From Ixodes scapularis (Eukaryota > Arthropoda > Arachnida > Ixodida > Ixodidae), in NCBI RefSeq assembly GCF_016920785.2, contig NW_024609835.1:23873838-23937837 (forward strand): a stretch of 64,000 nt of DNA. Reading direction: 5' to 3'. Each line of letters opens with the position of its first letter. Within the stretch, counting starts at the first letter, position 1. Below are positions 10,905 to 20,700 of this stretch, piece by piece. The notes beneath the pieces are model-generated. The model worked only from the letters and a program-made list of their open reading frames with translations, did no database searches and was not told the origin of the DNA. Position numbers and translations under genes: made by a program.

Positions 10905-12083
10905 ATGGAGCGCTCTTCAGGAGCGGCGATAACGGCCAGCGACGGCCGTGGTAAATCTGTTCAGGCGGCGGTTCCTCGGGATTACGCGGTGGTTTTACCG
11001 CCGCTATCAACAGGCGTATCGATGAAGTGCAGCCTTGTGCTGCACTGTGATACTTCAGGGAGGCCTTACCGAGCGGAAGATTTTGTGCGTCCGCTGGAAC
11101 AGGCGGGTTTGCTGCCGGACGTGGCTGGGCTGGGCGTGTATCAGATGAACCACGTCTGGCTGCTCAAGCTGCGTTCCCCAGAAGCAAAGGAAAAGCTGCT
11201 GAGTGCCGGGACAATTGAAGTCAAAGGCAAGTGTTGTCTGGTGATAGACCCTAACCGGCGTGAAATTAGAGTCAAGACACACTGGGTGGCGTTTGACGCC
11301 CCTCTCGATGCCATTCGTCGGGCCTTCGAGCCCTATGGCGTCGTCAAGGAAGTGGTCCGGGATGTGTGGAAAATTAACGGTCTCCTGAACGCTGAATCGA
11401 CGACCCTAACTGTCGTGATGACGCTTCGTCAGGACTTGTCGGAAGACAGCCTCCCACACCAGCTGCGTTTATTCGGAGGTGTGGTCCTGGTTGTTGTGCC
11501 CGGGCGTGCGCCTATATGCCTTCGTTGTCGATGCAAGGGGCACGTCCGGCGTGACTGCAAGACTCCTCGGTGCACTGAGTGTCGTGGCTTCGGCCATGTA
11601 GATAAAGACTGCGCCAAGACCTACGCCGGTGCCGCAGCAAAGAACGGCGGGAACGATGTCAACGACATGGTGATGGACGAAGCGGAGGCGGAGGAGGCGG
11701 CGTCGTCGACGACGAAGGCGGGGAAGGGAGATCCTTGCTTTTCCGGAGCCAGTGATGGGGATGCAGCACGAGCAACCCCCCTTCAAGAAGAAGTTGGGAT
11801 GACCCAAGAGCAGGAAGGTAGCCCGTCTCTGCAAGACCCAAAGAGAGCAGCAGAGGTACCTGCAGTGCCACCAGTCTTCAACGTAGGAGATGAAGACAAT
11901 GATATGATACTGGACACGACGACAAGCAAGCGGAGGCACGAAGAATCGACTGAGGCATCCGATGGAGAGCCGACGTGGAGGCGCATCGAAAAAAAGCGGA
12001 ACGCACCAAAGAGTATGAAAAGAGGGCCAAAGTCAAAGCCAAGGTCGTCTTCCTTGCCTCGCGAGGATCTTTTGGCCGAATGA
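10905..12083 (+). CDS. LINE ORF1 protein with two CCHC zinc knuckles
   Basis: About 392 residues from the first Met inside the element; the open frame extends upstream of the LINE border, so an earlier Met at 10,761 belongs to flanking DNA. ORF1 proteins bind the LINE RNA and form the ribonucleoprotein. Two knuckles (CLRCRCKGHVRRDC and CTECRGFGHVDKDC, both Cx2Cx4Hx4C) lie at about residues 203-236. The N-terminal half looks like an RNA-binding fold. The C-terminal third is acidic, then basic, with a KKR-rich end. The frame is intact. ORF2 starts about 60 bases after the stop. Confidence 0.7.
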   Translation: MERSSGAAITASDGRGKSVQAAVPRDYAVVLPPLSTGVSMKCSLVLHCDTSGRPYRAEDFVRPLEQAGLLPDVAGLGVYQMNHVWLLKLRSPEAKEKLLSAGTIEVKGKCCLVIDPNRREIRVKTHWVAFDAPLDAIRRAFEPYGVVKEVVRDVWKINGLLNAESTTLTVVMTLRQDLSEDSLPHQLRLFGGVVLVVVPGRAPICLRCRCKGHVRRDCKTPRCTECRGFGHVDKDCAKTYAGAAAKNGGNDVNDMVMDEAEAEEAASSTTKAGKGDPCFSGASDGDAARATPLQEEVGMTQEQEGSPSLQDPKRAAEVPAVPPVFNVGDEDNDMILDTTTSKRRHEESTEASDGEPTWRRIEKKRNAPKSMKRGPKSKPRSSSLPREDLLAE

Positions 12084-12144
12084 AAGGACCTGCTGTGCCA
12101 TCGTGCTCATGGTGCCGAACCCAAACTAAGCTCTGGACGCCCTC

Positions 12145-15100
12145 GTGAGACCACTCAACGTTGCCACTCTAAATGTGCGGGGCCTTGGGGCCAGGCGTAA
12201 GCAGTGCCAGTTATACCGCCTCCTAACTGAGAAAGAGCTGGACATCGTGGCAGTGCAAGAAACTAAGGTAGGGGGCGACGACCGGGCCGAGGGTATGATG
12301 CGACCTTTCGCGAGCCGCTACGAAGCATGTGTTAGTCATGCGGTTGGGAATTCAGGCGGTTGCTGTATTTTTCTCAAAAAGTCAATTGGGATAACGGAAA
12401 AAAGTGTTGTCGCGTGTGAATCAGGCAGATTAGTAATGTGCGATTTTTCTTTCTCCGGCATTAACTGGCGTGTCCTGTGTGTGTACGCCCCGAATTCTGT
12501 TCGGGAAAGGTGTTCCTTTTTTTAATCCTTTTGCAACTATCTGAAGTGCGATAGGCACGTAATTCTTCTCGGGGATTTTAATTGTGTCTGTGCTACAGAG
12601 TAAGCACAGTGCGGTATCACGATCAGAGTGCTGACCTACTTAGGGAGATGCTTGATGATTGTGAACTTGCAGACGTGGCGCAGTGTGCGTCGAGCCCGGG
12701 TTGTCTTCCGTTTACGCATTTTCAGGGAACCAGCCATGCGCGACTGGATAGAGTGTACGTGTCCCTGGAGCTTGTAACTTGCTGCGAGAACTATAACGTC
12801 GATCATGTCGCGTTCAGCGGTCACTGTATAGTTTCGGTACAGTTAGGAGGGAGAAGAAATTATTCAAAGAAATTTAGCTGGGAATTGTGGAAGTTAAACG
12901 CGAAGCTGTTACAAGACGAGATTTTTAGTGAGACGGTAAAGAACTCTTTCAGCAAGTATAAAGATAAAGAGAACATTAGCTGGGGAGAAAAGTGGGAACT
13001 TTTTAAACAAGATATCAAAATGAGCGCAATTGAGAGAGCAGGAAATCTAAAGCACATCGAAAAAGAGAACGAACAAAAACTTCGTTCTAATCTTGGAAAG
13101 TTACTTAACCTTGAATGCCAGATGCCCGGATTATTTCGAGATGATATAGCAGATATAAAAAGTAGACTGGAGGCAATAGATAAGGAGAGATACCGAGGGG
13201 CTACAGTGAGAGCACGCGCTGAAAGGCTATTGGTTTTGGAGATGTCTACAAAAAGAGCATTGAGTGATGAAATGAAGTATGCGAAGGGGAATGAAATCGA
13301 GGAAATTGTCTATCACGGCGTACTTACACGCAATAGGACATGCGTGGAAGAAGCGTTCGTAGATTATTACAGAAACCTTCTCAGCAAAAAGAGTACGAAC
13401 ATAGACATCTTTAAACAAAGATTCCTTTCAACAATGCCCCGGTTAGAAGAAGAGACAAGGAAAAAACTAGAAGAGCCGATCACCATGAACGAGATACATA
13501 AAGCGATTGACGAATTAAAAAATGGAAAATCGCCAGGCCCGGACGGTATAATTGCAGATTTTTATAAAATGTTTAGCGACCAAGCCGCCTCTTTCTTATT
13601 TTATGTGTTCAAAGAGGCCTATACTAAACAACTTTTGCCACCATCCTTTTTGCGCATGTATACGGTTCTTATCCCGAAAAGTGACGACCGGGTTAAGCTT
13701 CAGTCAGTCTCAGGGTACCGACCAATCACGCTAGCGAATGTCGACTACAAGATACTCATGAAGGTCTTGGGCAGGCGTATGCAAGGAATTATAACTTCGA
13801 TCGTTGGATCGCATCAGACGTGCGGTATTCGTGGCAGGAGTATCGTTACGAACATTCATGTTGCTCGTAGTATTTTACAGTGCTGTGATTTGATGTTCCG
13901 CAAAGTGGCAATGCTTCAAATTGACTTTGAAAAAGCGTTCGACCGTGTATCCCATGAGATTCTTTTTTGTATCTTGCAACATGTAAACGTCGGTGACGTC
14001 CTCTTAGCTGGAATACGGATGGCGTATCAAAACTGCTCGACACAGCTGATAGTGAACAAAAGTGTGACTGAAAGAATACCAGTATTGTCGTCTGTTCGGC
14101 AGGGATGTCCCTTGTCGCCACTTTTGTTTTGTATGTTTCTGGAGCCCTTTTGTTTGAAGATTATCCAGAGTGAAAATGTGCGAGGTTTCAGGTTGCACTC
14201 CAGCGAAGTACGTCTTCTGACGTATGCTGATGATGTGGCTGTATTCTGTGAAAACGCAGACAGTGTGAGTAATGTAATAGCCATAACCAAGGAATTTCGT
14301 GCGGCCACCAACAGCTCGGTGAACTGGGAGAAGTGCTCTGGGTTATGGCACGGAGAGTGGGCATCAGCGCCGGTCTTGTTTGAGACCATAAAGTGGTTAA
14401 CCTCGCCAGTTCGGTACCTAGGTGTGCCTTTGGAATCTTATCGTAATAGTAACGAATACTGGGACGAGGAAACATCAAAGCTTAGAGAAAAAACAACCAA
14501 GTGGGGTGGACGAGAATTATCAGTGTTCACCAGAGCAACCGTCTGCAATTTATTTCTTTTGGCAAAAATTTGGTACGTCATGCAGGTACTTCATTGTTCC
14601 CGGTTGCATGTACAAAAAATGCACCGCATCTTTGCAGTGTTTGTGTGAAACTCAGGATGGGAGCGAACCAGCAGAAGCTGTCTGTTCCGCACTGTTCGTT
14701 CTGGAGGTGTTAGTTTGTGCCATATATTTCTGCGGCAAATCGTGAACCGTTTTTTATTTCTAAGAGACACAACAGATGATTTCTTACGGACTTTTTTTCA
14801 AGTGGTATTCCCTTATGAGCTGCCCGAGTTTGTGGTTTCTTCAGTTGATGACGGGTGTTACACTGTCACCGGCTATCTGAAAGAAGTTGTAAGTTCGGTA
14901 AAGTTTTTGGGTATACGATTTTCATTTGAATATCTCTCGACAGTTTCAAGAAAGTGCTTGTCAAAACATTTAAAAGAAATGCTGTTTGCGGTGCCAATAT
15001 ACCGATCCCTGTATCAGGAAGGCCCAGGACAAAATGTTCTTTCGCGTGTAAAGAAGATGGTCGTCCCAGCAACTGTAAAGACATTTTTCTTCAAACTACA

Positions 15101-15530
15101 TACAGGGACGCTGCCGGTAAAAACGTGGACGGAAAAGAAAGGCTTGTTCGTTGCTTGGTCGACACAGTGTATTTTGTGCAAAAAGCCGGAGTCCATAGAG
15201 CATGTCTTCCTGGAATGCTGGGATGCCATCTTTTTTTGGGACGTACTACAGCGGACGTTAAAGAAAGACCTACCGTTAACAACCCATGGAATCCGTTTTT
15301 TGTCTGTAGACTGTGAGGAGGGACTTCCATATGATATAGTGATGCTCCTTGGCCTGCACGCAATATGGCGAAGTCGAATGGCTGTAAGGCATGCTGATAT
15401 TGATGCACAGCCAGTTCGCAGTTATTTTGTTCAAAATGTGTGCACTCTGAGAGACGCTTATAAGATACACTGTCCCGGGTGTGAGTGGTTGCCACTGTTA
15501 GATAATCTGGTAACCTTGAGAGAATTTTAA
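12145..15530 (+). pseudogene. LINE ORF2: endonuclease, reverse transcriptase, C-terminal zinc finger
   Basis: Endonuclease: TLNVRGLG, QETKVGG, an in-frame stop at 12,523, then LLGDFN near 12,567 still in frame, a stop at about 12,600, and a shift into the next long frame (12,582-14,648). RT: GKSPGPDGI, YRPITLANVDYKI, IDFEKAFDRV (motif A, catalytic Asp), VRQGCPLSPLLF, YADD (motif C). After 14,646 the reading shifts twice (near 14,646 and 14,712) into a last frame with CILCKKPESIEHVFLEC, a zf-RVT-type CxxC...HxxxxC finger, and stops at 15,530. The catalytic residues are kept, but at least two stops and three shifts make it non-functional. Confidence 0.8.
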
Positions 15531-15633
15531 CCGACCGCGTCAGCCGAAGCTAGGTTGGCGGTCTTTTAAGCGCTCTTTGACCAAGTGTTGTTGTCAAAAT
15601 ACAAAAAAGGAAATAAATAAAAAAAAAAAAAAA

Positions 15634-15731
15634 GTTCCTTCCGTAGCTCAGTGGAAAGACGTCCGCTCCACACGCAGCGGGCGCGGGTTCGATCCCTAGT
15701 GTGTGCGAGCCATTTCTTTTTTTTTTTTTCG
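15634..15731 (+). repeat. tRNA-like sequence split by the LINE (Val-CAC-like), not a functional tRNA
   Basis: TAGCTCAGTGG (A box) and GGGTTCGATCCC (B box) with an anticodon-loop-like CCACACGC are followed by a long T run (15,718-15,730) that could end pol III transcripts. The acceptor strand ends do not pair, and the anticodon loop has 8 bases. The first 14 bases are the LINE target duplication, so the LINE entered within the D-arm/A-box region. It may be the head of a SINE or a tRNA pseudogene. Confidence 0.45.
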
Positions 15732-15749
15732 TCCAATATTTTCCGATGT

Positions 15750-16040
15750 TTACATTTCTTTTCTTACTATTATCACTGAAAAAGACATTGTTGTGGACGA
15801 AATGTCGCTGAAGTAAATGGTATTGGATTCAATTTTGACACCTGCGAACTCAAAGTAGTCACTTTCGATAAAATGCAAGGAGCATATGAATCCGGTAGCG
15901 TCCGCTTTCCGAGGTTCCCGTAACTGTTCTACAGGAATTGCAGCCAGCCATTGATCCCGACCCGTTGATCTTTCGGAAACTTGTGCACTTTGCCGCAGAA
16001 TGCCACTTTCAGATGTAGGCCATGTGAGGCTGCTCTTCAC
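15750..16040 (-). pseudogene. THAP-like exon remnant
   Basis: The minus frame contains GRDQWLAAI, ICSLHFIESDYF and then SNTIYF, which line up with the Trp, the Cys-x2-His pair with following Phe, and the degraded AVPTIF box of a THAP domain. The first Cys pair would be on another exon; I do not see it. This is the second of three THAP remnants in the first 34 kb. Motif spacing is right but similarity is judged by eye. Confidence 0.45.
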
Positions 16041-16859
16041 GCAACATCTTGGTAGTATTTTTTTCGGAGCCGATCACGGGAAGTCACCACTGGCACTCAC
16101 TAGCACCAACCAAATCAACTTGAAGTACATAACAGCGAGCGGAACAAACATAGCTGCAAAGGGATCGCACGGCGAACGAATCCCGTGACGCATTTCGTAT
16201 TCCGTCTGCTACGTGTGAAAAAAAAAAAAGAAAAAAAAGATCGCATGGTTGGGTGTTGCCACGTGATTCCTTCCGCCACTCCCTCTCCACTTCTCCGTGC
16301 GGTGCGGGGGTTTCGGTTTCGAGCAGTTGCGTTTTTTGGCTTTATTTAAAAAAATACATGACTGTTGCAAAATATCGATTGGGTACTATTTCGACACCAT
16401 AGTAAATCGCCTGCAAAAAAAAAGGAAAAAAAAATTGGGGGGTGTCAATGTCCCTTTTATTACCGGGCTGGTTTTACCGAAATCAGGGAAAACCCAAATA
16501 CGCCGAATCGGAGCTGGCCTGAATAAAAGAAATCCAAGCTTTTCTACAGCATAATCTTGGTTTGAAGAGGAACAAAAAAGCCTACATTTAACTGTCCGCG
16601 AGGGTGCTTCTTCCTTCGGGGCGACACACCTTATCTCGTTTTTGTCTCGTACCGGGGCGTTGTGTAAATGTTCAGTTCAGGCGCTTATGTTCCCTGAAAA
16701 AGGGAGTTGGGGGGGGGGGGGGGGGGGGGGGGGTTGCCATGTCCGTGTCTTATTCCACATAAGCCTCGATTAACACCGGTTTTTTGCCTAACACCAAAAA
16801 TTTACAAAAAGAAAAAAAAACGAATGTGCGGAAAAAAATAAAATCCGACAAGACACCCC
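16041..16859. other. No recognisable gene; contains a G25 run
   Basis: Several A-rich tracts and one 25-base G run (16,709-16,733). No gene or bounded element seen. Confidence 0.4.
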
Positions 16860-17189
16860 GAATTCGAACAATATAACGCTGAAAACACGGTACCCGATGC
16901 ATAACCTACTATCATCTAAGGCTACGTCGATCCAAATGGCGTAGGCAACCCGCCTCCGATACATGGCTTGCATATGATGTCATTTCCGATGTCCTCCAGA
17001 GAAAAGGAGAAGAAGGAGCTCCCCTCTCATCTGGAGCCTCCCGGATTTGCACGGGCGTCGCTATTCTCCTCCCAGAATATTATAGAAGATTAACCTGTCA
17101 CTCAAAATTCTTACAAAAGCAGCTTCCCTCTCCTCCTTTTACTTGGTGTTCAAAAGTGTGCGATGTGACGTCAATGCAAGGAGCCTATT

Positions 17190-17659
17190 GACGTAATCTC
17201 AGGGCGGTCGCGAAAAAACACTTCAGGATATTGTGACATCGTCCAGTGCCCTCTCCCTCTGATCAAGGACCAAAAGAGAACACGCGGGGTGGTGTCGCTC
17301 AAGGACAGCATATTGTTTTCCCTTGCCCGCGTTACCCTTCCCATTCGGCGTGTCCCCTCTCTGCCCCCTGCGAGTAACGGCTCCACTGCATTTCGTTCAG
17401 TTACGCCTTGACGCTCGAGAAGAGCCGGACACCTTCTTGTGACTTTGTTGTTGTGAGGCGACTGGGGTACCTACGGTTTCGGTTGCTGTCTTCATTTCCT
17501 GCTTTGTCTTTTGTCGTCTTGCTTAGCTTGCTTCATTATGTCATTGCGCATTGATACTAGGTAAGGAACGCGGAAAAAAACTCGAATTGTCCTTGCAGGT
17601 GTTTGCTCTGCGCTATTGTGACCCTTCAGCGCGCGAAACAAGACCTCGATTGGCGCAAG
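17190..17659 (+). promoter_or_regulatory. Conserved 5' region and 5' UTR of the P450 gene
   Basis: This block is strongly conserved with 60,905-61,401 in front of the second exon 1, including CTTCTTGTGACTTTGTTGTT. No clear TATA box. A GTAAGG at 17,561 and a TTGCAG at 17,594-17,599, kept in both copies, could bound a tiny 5' UTR intron, but about 40 bases is short for one. The start site cannot be fixed from sequence. Confidence 0.4.
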
Positions 17660-17724
17660 ATGAAGTTCCTGGGCGTTCCGGATTGGATAATCCTGGTGGC
17701 GACTGCGTTGGTCCTGCTGTACTT
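17660..17724 (+). CDS. P450 exon 1 (start codon, membrane anchor)
   Basis: Encodes residues 1-21, starting MKFLGVPDW and running into a hydrophobic stretch that forms the ER signal anchor. The donor is TACTT|GTAAGT, phase 2. The same 65 bases recur at 61,402-61,466 with identical translation, which confirms the start and donor. Confidence 0.9.
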
Positions 17725-20700
17725 GTAAGTAAAGCTCTCACTTTTTCAGTGTAAAAAAAAAAAAAGGGGGGGGGGGGTGTTCATGGCACCCACTTTCGGC
17801 TAAGGTGGTATTTTTAATAGGCGGGAGTTTCTGTTTACAAGTTGTTTCTACAAGAAAGAGTTCTTCTGACTGGGGCTCTCCACTTCTACTATACTCCGTT
17901 CCAGGGCCGTACCCAGAAAAAAATTTCGGGGGGGGTTTTCGAGGACAACGGCGGCCATTTTGTCTTATTTTCGCCTATGAATCATGTGCATGGGTGGCAT
18001 ATAATGGAGAGTTATAGCAAACCGAAGAATCGGTCCCGGTTTGGTACCCGGTAGCCGACCGGTGCCACTGCGCGTGCGCAGAGGTGGAGATTAAAATCGG
18101 CTGGCTGCAAGTGCACCGACCAGGGCCGTACCCAGAAAAAAATTTCGGGGGGGGTCAGAACCCCCTATCCCCCCCCCCTGGTTACGGCCCTGCTCCGTTC
18201 CACCTTCAGTCCGAGCGCACTGGACGCCACGAGCTATCCCAGCCGATCCAGCGTCGGGAGAAAATCGCGTGACCATTCGGTTGGCCAGAGCGACGCAGGG
18301 AGCTCAAGGTCACATGACACTTTCTCAACGCTGGATTGGCTGGGATAGCTCCTAGCGTCCGCTGTGCTCGGACTGAAGGTGAAACGGAGTATATAACCGA
18401 TGTGTTGAGCGTAGCAGAATAAATTAATAAGGTTATAAAACAACTATATATCGAGCAAAACTAAAAATGTAGAAATCTAAGTTTCGAACTGCATTTCAAG
18501 ATGGTTACTGGTGGTTTGCTAAGTGCAGATTTTTTGTTTTACAAGAAAGTATGAAGTAACGGCATTCTACAGTATGGATCCATTTTCTTAGTGTTGGTTC
18601 AGATAAATGCTTCTGAAAATATGCATTTTAAGCACTTTAATAAAAAAAATACCGAAAAATGATTTAAAACATTATGCAAAACAAAAACTTTCTTCAGAAA
18701 AAATAAAAAAGGAAATACTGGCCAGAGATTTGCGGTATTCCCATCTCTTGTGTTTACTGAAAGATTTTGTGATGTCCATAAGGCTATGTTCTCACATACT
18801 TTCAGAAGCGCTTGTAGCACTGGCTTACACAAATATCTATATAGCTCTTGTATGTATTTTATACACTGAAGGAAATTTCTGCGCTTACTAAATCATTGTC
18901 ATTCCTCTAGATTACCAAATGAAGTTGAGCGCAGGAGATACTCAACTAATTCTCTCAACATTAGTGAACTGATTAGGCACAAAAACAAGGCACTGAAAAA
19001 CGTTATCGAATATTCGATATTCAGTTTCAAACACTACTTCATTTTTAGCAAAAAAAGAAACAGTCTTACATAGCAAAATGCTGATATCTTTGTTTTCTTC
19101 TATAAAACACCCGCTCACGATTGTTTCATTAAATTTTTGAATCCGTTCAATAAATTCACCTCTTCGATACTCCTCAATATGGCATTCGGCGCTAGTGGCA
19201 GATATGAAGTTTATATAAAGCATATTCTACTTGTGTTTTCTTAGATCCATGTTGAAACCAGCTGAAAGCAGACAGTCTTCAATGTTTCGGAACATTATTT
19301 TAGCGCCATTTTGATCACAATATATGATTTTAATATAACTAAGATATGTAATTCTACACACCACTCGCTGTCATATAAGTTCAAACTTGAAATATAAAAA
19401 AAATTGAAAGACGTTCACAATTATCTGTAATGCCGAATTATAGCCCAGCTCTTGAGGACGAGCAGGTGAGGGTCATGTATGACGTCAAGTGTGACGTCAG
19501 ACGTTATGTCACGTGTGACGTGACGAGGGTAAAATTTTCCAGCTAATTTTGGTGGGAAAATTTCCCGCCAAATCTAGCGGGAAAGATTTGCCCTCTTGAC
19601 GTCACACGTGACGTCATCATAGCAAAGGTCCCATAATGCAACACACGGTTACGGCGCCGCCGCTTAAGCCGGAAACGGGCGCCCAAGAGCTGCGCTCTAA
19701 AAACAAAACAGGATCATTTTAAGATGCTATTTGCCCGGTTCGTTGTTTTTCTTGGAGGCCGTGACCCAGACGGACTCGTTTCCACACGCCTAATCAGTGG
19801 TCCCCAACAAAATATAGTTGTATCAATAATTAGTTGAACTTATCAAAAGTGTAAGCGAAAAACTACCACTGAAGACAAAAGAGTGCATGTATATTTTGCG
19901 GATTAAATTGACCGACCCCATGATTAACGCGGGTAGCGGTAGTATTGTATTGAATGGCACTTGAATTAAATTAAACGGCACTTGGATTAAAGTGACCAAC
20001 ATTAGAATTATAATGAGCGGGAAAACCTGTCGATTCGCAAACAAAATTCCTATTTTGTCCCAAAAGAGCTGTGCCACTTGGATCAGGGCCGACGCCACGC
20101 CGCGGCAAGTTACACGCAAGATAAACCAATGCTACGAGCAAAGCCACGTGTGATCCTTTGAGATGTCATAACAATACTCGCGGTCAGCTTTCTGTGGCAA
20201 TGCAGTCAAAAGTAGGAGCGCCTGCGTTCGCGCACTTGGAGCGCATACCGAAGCTGTGCAGGAGCACGTTTCCAGGAGCGCGCATACTCGGCTTTAATCG
20301 ACGCTCAAAGTGCACGAGCGCACGCGCTTTTACCTTTGACTGCATCGCCACAGAAAGTTTACTCCGATTAAAGTATAGCAAATTAGCAGAGGGCTGTCTA
20401 CTGGAAAATTTCATTGTATACATAGGGTAAGAGATGCATCCTGTCGTCGACAATACCGGGAAATGTTTCTATAAGACGTGTTTGAGATTGCATTAGTCAG
20501 TAAAATATGTATTGCTAAAAAGAATGATTGTTTGACTGGTGTCAATGGTGTATCGCTATTAGTGGTTTTGGAAAATACCCATTTTGGTCGCCATTTTTTT
20601 TTGCTTGTTTCTTAGGTTGGTTTTTAGGTTCGCATTTGAGTGTGAGAGGAGCGTAAAGTTCGCTTGTAACCGCTTATGAAACGAGAACGCAATGGCATCA

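Larger units (their letters stand above)
10847..15633 (+). mobile_element. L1/Tx1-like LINE, near full length (about 4.8 kb), ends in poly(A)
   Basis: Bounded by a perfect 14-bp direct repeat, GTTCCTTCCGTAGC, at 10,833-10,846 and 15,634-15,647, with an A-rich tail (15,602-15,633) at the 3' end. ORF1 with two zinc knuckles precedes ORF2 (endonuclease, RT, C-terminal zinc finger). ORF2 carries two in-frame stops and several frameshifts, so the copy is dead but fairly young. The RT style (IDFEKAFDRV, VRQGCPLSPLLF, YADD) and CxxC-type C-terminus fit the Tx1 branch of L1. The target is a tRNA-like sequence. Confidence 0.8.
16860..19810 (+). repeat. Segmental duplication, copy 1 (promoter, exon 1, start of intron 1 of the P450 gene)
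   Basis: Base-for-base similarity to 60,810-63,530 runs through upstream DNA, the 5' UTR, exon 1 and about 2 kb of intron 1. Differences are mostly mobile elements. Copy 1 has extra sequence at about 16,962-17,190 (similar to the MITE at 51,251), at 17,894-18,389 (TA foldback with nested hAT) and at 19,406-19,720. Copy 2 has a LINE fragment at 62,590-63,362. The interruptions must postdate the duplication or have been lost from one copy. Confidence 0.8.

Noticed and set aside
15641..15715. A functional tRNA-Val gene
   Set aside because: Acceptor ends do not pair and the anticodon loop has eight bases; listed as tRNA-like only.
17562..17599. 5' UTR mini-intron in the P450 gene
   Set aside because: GTAAGG and TTGCAG are kept in both copies, but about 40 bases is too short to call without cDNA.
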